Below are positions 1 through 5,449 of a DNA stretch of 20,517 nt, in pieces. Positions within the stretch are counted from its first letter, which is position 1; each line of letters begins with the position of its first letter. Origin of the DNA: an uncultured Verrucomicrobia subdivision 3 bacterium (GTDB lineage: Bacteria > Verrucomicrobiota > Verrucomicrobiae > Limisphaerales > UBA11358). Under the pieces are notes generated by a model, which had not been told where the DNA came from, made no database searches, and saw only the letters and a list, made by a program, of their open reading frames with translations. Location: the NCBI GenBank assembly GCA_903921455.1, contig CAIXPZ010000248.1:1-20517 (forward strand), read 5' to 3'. The translations under genes were made by a program, and so were the position numbers.

Positions 1-459
1 ACCTCCCTTCGGCGGGCTGAACCGCTGCTGGCGCGGCTGGCTCTGGCCGGTCTGTTCCAGCAGCTCTTCGATCAGGCCCGACGCTTCCAGCTTGTTCAGG
101 GCTTTGACGCCCTTCCCAAACCGGTCTTGCGCCAGCTGCTCAACCTTGGCTTTGTCCAGCTGATGCTCGTCCGTGATCTTCCGGATCAGGTCGCGCTGTT
201 TGTCCGAGCACTTCCACGGGTCAGGTTCGGGCACGTGGCCGTGGCCATTCCTGTTTCCATTTCCGTTTCCATTCGGCAGGTAGCCGACCTGCTGGATGTT
301 GTGGTCTACGCTGCTCTGCAGCACGGCATAGAGCCGCGCGGTTTCTTTCTCCGCCTGTGCGACGTCTGTCAGCTCCGCCTTCAGCGTGACGCTGAACTGG
401 TGGCTGCTGTAGCCGGGCAGGCCGATCTTCTTACTGTAGTTGGCTTCCAGGGTGATCAT
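1..459 (-). CDS. Unrecognised accessory-element protein, C-terminus beyond window
   Basis: The reading frame is open from an ATG at 459 to base 1 (153 codons) and continues outside the window. The start is supported by GAAAGGA eight bases upstream. Three parts are visible. Residues 1-62 form a compact domain beginning MITLEANYSKKIGLPGYSSH. A low-complexity Gly/Asn/His linker follows (NGNGNGNRNGHGH, about 63-75) and is encoded by a near-repeating GGAAAY tract. A helical region from about 82 to 136 starts WKCSDKQRDLIRKI and contains LNKLEASGLIEELLE. That last pattern resembles short C-terminal helical domains seen on some phage and plasmid recombination or ssDNA-related proteins, but this is a resemblance only and no function is assigned. 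It lies 18 bp downstream of the membrane-anchored gene on the same strand, so it is probably co-transcribed with the element cluster. Confidence 0.75.
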   Translation of the reverse strand, partial: MITLEANYSKKIGLPGYSSHQFSVTLKAELTDVAQAEKETARLYAVLQSSVDHNIQQVGYLPNGNGNGNRNGHGHVPEPDPWKCSDKQRDLIRKITDEHQLDKAKVEQLAQDRFGKGVKALNKLEASGLIEELLEQTGQSQPRQQRFSPPKGG

Positions 460-477
460 GTTTTTATCCTTTCTTGG

Positions 478-1137
478 TTAGGTTGTGAGTTGTTTCGGGG
501 TTTCGTCGGCGAACTGCACCGTGATCTGCGTGTGCGGCTGCCCTTCGCGTTCCAGCCAGAGTTGCACGAACTCTCTCACCGAGGCCCGGCATTGCGGGCG
601 CACCAGTTCCAGATGCCGGGCATCCCCGGCAAACTGGTTCAGGGTCGGCGTCAGGGATTGCTGCAGCTCGGCTAGCAGCGGGCCGGTCGAGCCGCGAGCC
701 CAGCCTCGCACTGCCAGCGTGCTCAGCCGGTCGGTGTGGATCGCCGGCGGCAGGCTCGGCGTGATGACCGGCGCCCGCACCAGCAGCTGGCCCTGGCTCA
801 GTTCGAGGTGCCAGGGGTCCCGGAGCCGCAGGTGATACCGGTAGGTCACCGGGACCTGCACCTGGGCCACGGACGTGCCCAGGTCCAGCCAGCCCCAGCA
901 CGTCACCCGTTCGCTCTGCCGGGTGAAGGTCTCGTTGAACGTGGCGGTCGCCAGTTCCAGGTTGAGCTCCGCCGTCAGTTCCGGGATGGCCGTGGTGAAC
1001 CGCTCGGTCAGGTTCTCGGCGTTGAATGATCTCGGGGCAGGCGGCGCGGTCTTGGGCTGGCGCTGCCGCAGGAGCAGCAGTGCGGTCAGGGTCGCTCCGC
1101 CGGTGATGAGGATCGGGGTCAGATGATGGTTGTCGAT
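478..1137 (-). CDS. Membrane-anchored accessory-element protein, apparent ATC start
   Basis: The frame ends with TAA at 478 and is open back to a TGA at 1150-1152. The only ATG/GTG/TTG start in it is a GTG at 906, which would give 142 residues. The frame upstream of that GTG still reads as protein and supplies a hydrophobic N-terminal segment (LTPILITGGATLTALLLL) followed by RQRQPK, a typical single membrane anchor. A strong AAAGGAG lies 6-8 bases before an ATC at 1135-1137, the same spacing as in the two sibling genes, so ATC is proposed as initiator (219 residues). The soluble part contains VQVPVTYRYHLRL and a APVITPSLPPAI stretch, faintly like DUF4230-type proteins; that link is weak. An ATG-to-ATC mutation or a sequencing error are the alternatives. 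Confidence 0.6.
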   Translation of the reverse strand: MDNHHLTPILITGGATLTALLLLRQRQPKTAPPAPRSFNAENLTERFTTAIPELTAELNLELATATFNETFTRQSERVTCWGWLDLGTSVAQVQVPVTYRYHLRLRDPWHLELSQGQLLVRAPVITPSLPPAIHTDRLSTLAVRGWARGSTGPLLAELQQSLTPTLNQFAGDARHLELVRPQCRASVREFVQLWLEREGQPHTQITVQFADETPKQLTT

Positions 1138-1193
1138 AGGAGGCTCCTTTCAGGTTGTCGCAAAGCGCCGGCTTAATACCGGGCTTGCGGGGT

Positions 1194-1346
1194 TTAGTTG
1201 CGGTAGTGGATGCGCCAGACGCGATAGACCTGGGCGGCCCCGATCACGGCCAGAAAACCGATCAGGTAGTCCCAGACGTAGTAGAGCAGGACGAGACCGA
1301 CCAGGACCAGAAGGCCCAGGCCGATCGTGCGATGGGTGGGGTGCAT
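1194..1346 (-). CDS. Small hydrophobic membrane peptide (50 aa)
   Basis: This short ORF starts at an ATG at 1344-1346 and ends with TAA at 1194. It begins 8 bp after the stop of the upstream sigma-like gene. The protein is almost entirely membrane-spanning: a short polar start (MHPTHRT), a first hydrophobic helix (IGLGLLVLVGLVLLYYV), a second (YLIGFLAVIGAAQVY) and a basic tail (RVWRIHYRN). Two short helices forming a hairpin in the inner membrane is the simplest reading. It sits between a regulator and another membrane-anchored protein, all on one strand, so it may belong to the same assembly. The Shine-Dalgarno is weak, which fits translational coupling to the preceding gene. No family is recognised. 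Confidence 0.6.
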   Translation of the reverse strand: MHPTHRTIGLGLLVLVGLVLLYYVWDYLIGFLAVIGAAQVYRVWRIHYRN

Positions 1347-1354
1347 GGCGGGGG

Positions 1355-2044
1355 TTAGGTTGCACGGGCGCGCCGGTCGTTCCGGCACGCTTGCGCCGCG
1401 CGTTCGCAGTCTAGGGTGTTCCGCCAACCCGGCAGGCGGGCCAGGTCGGCCAGCACGTCCACGCCCATGAACTCCAGGATCTTCTGGGCAATCTTCCGGC
1501 GATACGTCTGCATCGCGGAATCGCTGACGCCCACCTTGCGCGACACATCCCGGAGCGTCTTGCCGGCGCAAAGAAACTCCACGACCAGCGTTTCAATCCG
1601 CGACAGCTGAGCCAGGAAGCTGTCCCAGTCCATTTTACGCGCGGCGATCGTCGCCGGATCCTCGTGGTCGTTGGCGATCACATCTTGTAGCTCGATAATG
1701 TCAGCACCGTTTTCGTCTTCAGCCACCATCTCGTTGAGCGAATGCAGGGCGGTTTTTCCTTTGAGCTGGGTGGCAGTGCCCATGACGTCGACGCTATTGG
1801 TGCCCATCGCGCGCCGACCAGCCTTGCAATGTTGCAGGGTGTAATACGCGAAGTTGCCCGAGCTGATCTTGCCGAGCTTACCCAGGCTTTCAGCCCGGAT
1901 GATCATGCGGGCGGCGATGACGGTGGCATCTTGAATGAGTTCCTCGTGATCCTCGGCGCCGACACAGCGGACGGCGCGGGGTATGGAAGACCGGAGACGG
2001 GGAACGACTTCTTCCTGCAATAGCCAACTTGCTTGTGGGGACAT
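1355..2044 (-). CDS. Sigma-70-like helix-turn-helix regulator of the accessory element
   Basis: This encodes a 229-residue protein with an ATG at 2044, preceded by ACTGAAAGGA. Residues about 30-90 (DHEELIQDATVIAARMI, then NFAYYTLQHCKAGRRA) have the look of a sigma-70 region 2. Residues 140-195 look like region 4: TLRDVSRKVGVSDSAMQTYR forms a helix-turn-helix of the kind that ends in an arginine-rich recognition helix. The linker at 105-133 is acidic. It is therefore a likely DNA-binding, sigma-factor-like protein acting at promoters; whether it is a true sigma factor or only a regulator cannot be told from sequence. It is the first gene of the leftward cluster and stands behind an elaborate leader (2051-2146), which suggests tightly controlled expression. 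Confidence 0.75.
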   Translation of the reverse strand: MSPQASWLLQEEVVPRLRSSIPRAVRCVGAEDHEELIQDATVIAARMIIRAESLGKLGKISSGNFAYYTLQHCKAGRRAMGTNSVDVMGTATQLKGKTALHSLNEMVAEDENGADIIELQDVIANDHEDPATIAARKMDWDSFLAQLSRIETLVVEFLCAGKTLRDVSRKVGVSDSAMQTYRRKIAQKILEFMGVDVLADLARLPGWRNTLDCERAAQACRNDRRARAT

Positions 2045-2050
2045 TTTGAT

Positions 2051-2119
2051 TCCTTTCAGTGGAGGGGTTGATGGAAACGAAAAATCCCCGGCACTGAAAA
2101 GCGCCGGGGACTGAAAGGA
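2051..2119 (-). promoter_or_regulatory. Leader inverted repeat able to sequester the SD
   Basis: TCCTTTCAGT at 2051-2060 and ACTGAAAGGA at 2110-2119 are perfect 10-bp reverse complements. In the leftward RNA the 5' copy reads UCCUUUCAGU and can pair with ACUGAAAGGA, which is the Shine-Dalgarno of the sigma-like gene. The arms flank the terminator hairpin, and the hairpin loop carries a second near-copy (CUUUUCAGUG) that could compete for the SD. This is a plausible structured riboregulator. Confidence 0.5.
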
Positions 2120-2124
2120 GACAT
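2056..2124 (-). CDS. Putative 22-residue leader ORF
   Basis: An ATG at 2122-2124 opens a 22-codon frame that reads through the terminator hairpin and stops with a TGA lying inside the Shine-Dalgarno region (ACTGAAAGG) of the downstream sigma-like gene. A modest AGGGAC precedes it. The position, rather than the peptide, is the argument: a ribosome on this ORF would melt the terminator stem and reach the SD of the next gene. The peptide is rich in Pro, Phe, Arg and Ser, with no run of a single amino acid that would point to a classical amino-acid attenuator. Confidence 0.35.
   Translation of the reverse strand: MSPFSPRRFSVPGIFRFHQPLH
2080..2110 (-). terminator. Intrinsic terminator within the leader
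   Basis: The 8-bp perfect stem TCCCCGGC (2085-2092) / GCCGGGGA (2103-2110) has a 10-base loop. On the minus strand it is followed directly by five T residues (2084-2080). It lies about 30 bases after the proposed transcription start and before the coding start of the sigma-like gene, so it would act as an attenuator rather than as an end-of-gene terminator. Confidence 0.7.
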
Positions 2125-2140
2125 ATGTCCCTATTCACTG

Positions 2141-2149
2141 TTTATAGCA
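2141..2149 (-). promoter_or_regulatory. Extended -10 promoter for the element cluster
   Basis: On the minus strand the sequence is TGCTATAAA, an extended -10 (TGn followed by TATAAA), placed so that transcription would begin near 2135, just upstream of the leader ORF. No good -35 hexamer is seen 16-18 bases upstream, which is acceptable for an extended -10. Confidence 0.4.
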
Positions 2150-2351
2150 CAGGAAGGGGGGCTGTTGCCGCGGAACGGGTGTGGCAGGGCAAAGAATGGA
2201 TACAGAAATTTCTACTCCAGATAAAAAGGTGATGTTCAACGAACGATGCTGAGTCAGCTGCCCTATGTAGGTTTTATCCGTGAAAAAATTGGCATCCAAA
2301 GCTTGGCCAAATCTGGGCGAATAAAAGAGTGGTTTGGCGCGGTAAGCCAAT

Positions 2352-2375
2352 TGTGCTAGTTTCTGTGCTAGTTTT
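2352..2375. repeat. Tandem 12-bp direct repeat
   Basis: TGTGCTAGTTTC at 2352-2363 is followed immediately by TGTGCTAGTTTT at 2364-2375, differing only in the last base. It lies about 120 bp from the truncated tRNA, where arm-type integrase or regulator sites are often found. Confidence 0.6.
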
Positions 2376-2412
2376 GCCTTATCCTGCCGCCGATGATAAA
2401 GACAACGAAAAC

Positions 2413-2435
2413 AGTGTTTTCACATTGAAAACACT
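2413..2435. repeat. 23-bp perfect dyad, 10-bp arms
   Basis: AGTGTTTTCA (2413-2422), spacer CAT, and TGAAAACACT (2426-2435) are perfect reverse complements. The AT-rich arms and 3-bp spacer are typical of a dimeric DNA-binding-protein operator, and there is no T-run that would make it a terminator. Confidence 0.6.
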
Positions 2436-2493
2436 TGCTAGAATGGAAATACAACGAAAGATATTGAAACGCTAATTAAGGAACCCATCGTTT

Positions 2494-2533
2494 ATCCGTA
2501 GTCAGCCGCTCTATCCAATTGAGCTATGGGTGC
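2494..2533 (-). pseudogene. Truncated tRNA-Arg(ACG), 5' half only
   Basis: On the minus strand the first 40 bases match the 5' half of a tRNA: acceptor strand GCACCCA, TA, D-arm GCTC-AATTGGATA-GAGC, G, anticodon strand GCTGA, loop CTACGGA with anticodon ACG (2499-2497). The following bases (TAAACGATGGG) cannot pair with GCTGA, and no T-arm or 3' acceptor strand complementary to GCACCCA follows. The gene is therefore cut just after the anticodon loop. A weak upstream promoter (TTGCGA, 16 bp, TAGGCT) is visible. Integration of the element at this tRNA is the likely cause. Confidence 0.7.
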
Positions 2534-2614
2534 AATCAAAAGGAAGGTAAGCCTACCAGTTCGTCGGCCTATCGCAAGATTTTTCAAACGCGCTGAACGC
2601 CCCGCTTCTGGCTG

Positions 2615-2820
2615 TCAATCTTTCAGACTGCGCTCCGCCAGCTTCGCCGCGTCGCCGAAACGCAGCTTGCAAAAGCCGTAGTCCACCGCGCCCGGTCGCG
2701 GCTGGTATTTTCAGCGATGTGATGCAGGTCCACGCGCTTGTCCTCGCCGAAATGCACCACCACTCCCAGACGCCGACGCGCCGGTGGGGCGGAACTTATA
2801 CGATTGGCAAAGTTAGCGAA
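2615..2820 (-). pseudogene. Decayed coding remnant, frameshifted
   Basis: One minus-strand frame reads GVVVHFGEDKRVDLHHIAEN, and a different frame then reads PGAVDYGFCKLRFGDAAKLA to a TGA at 2615-2617. Both pieces look like genuine protein, but they are joined only if the frame shifts near 2690, and no start codon is found upstream. It seems to be the tail of an inactivated gene downstream of guaA. The family is not recognised. Confidence 0.3.
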
Positions 2821-2884
2821 AACCCAACTTGTTCTTTCAAGGAACCACCAGCACCAGCTTAATTAAATTTCTGGCTTACAGAAT

Positions 2885-4426
2885 TTACTCCCACTCAATC
2901 GTCCCCGGCGGCTTGCTGGTGATGTCGAAGACGCAGCGGTTCACGCCTTTCACCTCGTTGATGATGCGGCTGGCGAGTTTCTCCAGCAGATCGTAGGGCA
3001 GTTTCACCCAGTCGGCGGTCATGCCGTCCTGCGATTCCACGGCGCGGATGGCGATGGTATAATCGTAGGTGCGTTCGTCGCCCATCACGCCCACGCTGCG
3101 CACGGGCAGCAACACGGCAAAGCTCTGCCAGATCTTGTAGTACAGTCCGCTCAATTTCATCTCCTCCACGACAATGGCGTCGGCATTGCGCAGAATCTCG
3201 CAGCGCGACGGGGTGACTTCGCCGAGGATGCGCACGGCGAGGCCGGGCCCGGGGAACGGCTGCCGCCAGACGATGTCCTTGGGCACGCCGAGTTCCTCGC
3301 CAAGCAGGCGCACTTCGTCCTTGAACAAATTCTTGAGCGGCTCGACCAGTTTAAACTTCATGCCTTTCGGGAGACCGCCGACGTTGTGATGGCTCTTGAT
3401 GAGCGCGGCGGGGTTGCCGGCGATCGGCACGGACTCGATGATGTCGGGATACAGCGTGCCTTGCGCGAGGAACTTGGCCTTGCCGACGCGCTTCATCGCG
3501 TCACTGAAAACCTCGATGAACGTTTTGCCGATGATCTTGCGTTTGCGCTCGGGATCGGTGACACCCTTGAGGCGCGTCATGAAAATCTTGGTGGCGTCCT
3601 CGTATTGCAGCTTGATGTTGAAGCTGCGGGCGAAGACGTTCTGCACCACTTCGGCTTCGCGGGCGCGGAGCACGCCGTTGTTGACGAAGATGCAGGTGAG
3701 CTGGTCGCCGATGGCCTTGTGCAGGAGCGCCGCCGCCACGCTGGAATCCACGCCGCCGGACAAACCGAGGATGACGTGTTCCTTGCCGACCTGCGCGCGG
3801 ATTTCCTCCACGGCCTGATCCACGTAATTGCGCATCGTCCATTGCTTGCCGCAGGCGCAGACCCCGTGGACGAAGTTGGAAATGATCTCCTTGCCGCGCG
3901 GCGTGTGGACGACTTCGGGATGAAATTGCAGGCCGAAAAATTTCTTCGCGCGGTTTTCAATGGCGGCGTATTCGGAATTTTCCGTGACGGCCACGGGCTT
4001 GAAGCCCTTGGGAATCCGGGTGAGCTTGTCGCCGTGGGAATTCCAGACCTGCAGCGACTTGGGCAGCCTGGCGAAGAGCGCGCAGGACTTGTCCTTGATG
4101 GTGAGCGTGCCCTTGCCATATTCGCGTTTCTGGCCCTTCTCCACCTTGCCGCCGAGGAATTGCGCGAACAATTGAACGCCGAAGCAGATGCCCAGCACCG
4201 GCACGCCGAGCTCGAAAATCGTTTTGTCCGGCAGTGGCGCGTCCGGCGCATACACGCTCGACGGCCCGCCCGACAGGATGATGCCGCTCGGCTTCATGGC
4301 GGCGATCTTCGCGGCGGGCGTGTTGTAGTGGATGATGGTGGAATAGACGTTGCACTCGCGCACGCGCCGGGCGATCACCTGGGTGTATTGCGAGCCGAAA
4401 TCGAGGATGACAATCTGTTCGTTCAT
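2885..4426 (-). CDS. guaA: GMP synthase (glutamine-hydrolysing)
   Basis: This encodes the cytosolic enzyme that converts XMP to GMP with ATP and glutamine, the last step of guanine nucleotide synthesis. The N-terminal class I glutamine amidotransferase shows the nucleophile in GICFGVQ (Cys81) and the partner residues in LQFHPEVVH (His169, Glu171). The ATP pyrophosphatase domain has the P-loop GLSGGVDSS (about 221-229), and the C-terminal dimerisation domain ends in the conserved [14 protein letters not shown]. The length of 513 residues is normal. The ATG at 4426 gives [16 protein letters not shown], the usual start; an in-frame TTG at 4438 would add four residues and has a slightly better placed AAAGAGAA. 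It is the last gene of a leftward cluster, 61 bp after the membrane/zinc-motif gene. Confidence 0.97.
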   Translation of the reverse strand: MNEQIVILDFGSQYTQVIARRVRECNVYSTIIHYNTPAAKIAAMKPSGIILSGGPSSVYAPDAPLPDKTIFELGVPVLGICFGVQLFAQFLGGKVEKGQKREYGKGTLTIKDKSCALFARLPKSLQVWNSHGDKLTRIPKGFKPVAVTENSEYAAIENRAKKFFGLQFHPEVVHTPRGKEIISNFVHGVCACGKQWTMRNYVDQAVEEIRAQVGKEHVILGLSGGVDSSVAAALLHKAIGDQLTCIFVNNGVLRAREAEVVQNVFARSFNIKLQYEDATKIFMTRLKGVTDPERKRKIIGKTFIEVFSDAMKRVGKAKFLAQGTLYPDIIESVPIAGNPAALIKSHHNVGGLPKGMKFKLVEPLKNLFKDEVRLLGEELGVPKDIVWRQPFPGPGLAVRILGEVTPSRCEILRNADAIVVEEMKLSGLYYKIWQSFAVLLPVRSVGVMGDERTYDYTIAIRAVESQDGMTADWVKLPYDLLEKLASRIINEVKGVNRCVFDITSKPPGTIEWE

Positions 4427-4487
4427 GTTCGGAAACAAAGGCGGATTCTCTTTCGCCCGCCGCAGTTTTGCGAGCGAAAATTACAAG

Positions 4488-5048
4488 TTATTTGACGGCC
4501 GGCGCGAACGAAGGATCCTGGCCGTAAAATTCCTTGAAACATTGCGGACAGAAACCGTGGGAAAACTGGGCGGCTGAATGGGCGGTGATGTAACCTTCGA
4601 GCTGCACCCAGTTGTTTTGTTCGTCGCGGATGCTTTTGCATCGCGAGCAGATAGGGAGGATGCCTTCCAGCAGCCGAACGCGGTGCCGGAGCTGGCGCGA
4701 CTGTTTGCCCAGCCGGTGGGTGAGCGCGGCCAGCAGCAACAGCACAAAAAAACGCACCAGCGCCGCCGCGACCTCGTCCGCCGTGTAGGGCCGTTCATCG
4801 AAAACAAACTGATGCGCCAGCCGCGTCAACGACAGCCCCACCGCGCACACCAGCGCAAATTGCAGATTCCGATTCCAAGCCGCCAGCATCAACGGAAAAA
4901 TAAAGACGAACGGAAACACCTTGAGCGGCACCAGCTCCCAATCCACCGCCACCAGCGCGAGGCAAAGCAGGACGATGAACCACGCGCGGTTCCACAGGCC
5001 GCGTTCAAAGGGCGGCAGTTCCGGCTGGTTGGGGCTGGGGGTGGTCAT
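4488..5048 (-). CDS. Membrane protein with C-terminal four-cysteine motif
   Basis: This 186-residue protein is not assigned to a named family. Residues about 22-115 contain four hydrophobic segments (for example AWFIVLLCLALVAVDW, FVFIFPLMLAAW, FALVCAVGLSL, FVLLLLAALTH). A short basic, coiled-coil-like stretch (RLGKQSRQLRHRVRLLEG) follows. The tail carries LPICSRCKSIRDEQNNWVQL and HGFCPQCFKEFYG, with Cys134/137 and Cys167/170. This CxxC...CPxC tail is commonly found at the end of bacterial response regulators and other signalling proteins, where it probably binds a metal; here it is attached to a membrane domain instead. It starts 2 bp after the lipoprotein gene stop, so the two are almost certainly co-translated. 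A role in envelope signalling is inference. Confidence 0.75.
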   Translation of the reverse strand: MTTPSPNQPELPPFERGLWNRAWFIVLLCLALVAVDWELVPLKVFPFVFIFPLMLAAWNRNLQFALVCAVGLSLTRLAHQFVFDERPYTADEVAAALVRFFVLLLLAALTHRLGKQSRQLRHRVRLLEGILPICSRCKSIRDEQNNWVQLEGYITAHSAAQFSHGFCPQCFKEFYGQDPSFAPAVK

Positions 5049-5050
5049 GA

Positions 5051-5401
5051 TTATTGTTTCACGACTTTGATCGAGCCGGCGGCGGCGTCATAGACAATTT
5101 TGTAGCCATACGGGGCTTCGGGAACTTTGCCGAGATAATGCATCGCCACCAATTCGGCCAGGTCCTTCGGCAACCGCCCTTCGCCCGCCTGAAACTGCTG
5201 GATCGCCTGGTTCACATAGGCCAGATCAATCTGCTTCTGCGAATATTTCTCCGCCTGCACCACCGCGCCGAGATAATTCACCGGGGCAGTGACGGCATTG
5301 GAGACTTGATTGGCGGGCGTGCCGGGCTTGGAACTGTCACCACAGCCGGATGTGAGCGCAACGACGGCGACGGAAACAAAAACGGAGGTGAAGACTTTCA
5401 T
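5051..5401 (-). CDS. Small predicted lipoprotein
   Basis: This 116-residue protein has a type II signal peptide: MKVFTSVF, a hydrophobic core, and the lipobox LTSGC with Cys20 as the lipidated residue, followed by GDSSKPGT. The mature part has a helix-rich middle (YSQKQIDLAYVNQAIQQF) and a region (GRLPKDLAELV, then YLGKVPEAPYGYKIVYD) that resembles the soluble C-terminal part of type II secretion pseudopilin-like proteins, where a growing linear sequence of residues describes a processed peptide; that resemblance is weak. It sits 48 bp downstream of recG and 2 bp upstream of the membrane/zinc-motif gene. The function is unknown. Confidence 0.7.
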   Translation of the reverse strand: MKVFTSVFVSVAVVALTSGCGDSSKPGTPANQVSNAVTAPVNYLGAVVQAEKYSQKQIDLAYVNQAIQQFQAGEGRLPKDLAELVAMHYLGKVPEAPYGYKIVYDAAAGSIKVVKQ

Positions 5402-5449
5402 GCCGGCAAATTACGCCGGTTCGCAGGAAATGGAAACGGAATTTTGCGG

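Larger units (their letters stand above)
2147..2884. other. Gene-free stretch at the element/chromosome boundary
   Basis: No convincing intact gene is found here on either strand. The left half (about 2200-2500) is visibly richer in A and T than the flanks and holds a 12-bp tandem repeat, a 23-bp dyad and the end of a truncated tRNA. The right half is GC-rich again and holds a decayed coding remnant. The only ORFs are short, begin at TTG or lack a start, and have no recognisable protein character. Confidence 0.6.

Noticed and set aside
464..901. Second minus-strand frame over the 478-1137 gene
   Set aside because: Its Pro/Ala/Gly/Arg-rich sequence is typical of a shifted high-GC frame; the chosen frame has a membrane anchor and an SD.
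2135..2350. 71-codon minus-strand ORF upstream of the leader
   Set aside because: It starts with TTG without an SD, crosses the proposed promoter, and has no conserved-looking segment.
2281..2476. Plus-strand open frame ending TTGAAACGCTAA near the tRNA, considered as an integrase tail
   Set aside because: No start codon of note, no tyrosine-recombinase R...HxxR...Y residues, and the tandem repeat lies inside it.
3386..4495. Plus-strand ORF (369 codons) opposite guaA
   Set aside because: Antisense shadow; composition is typical of reversed high-GC codons and there is no RBS.
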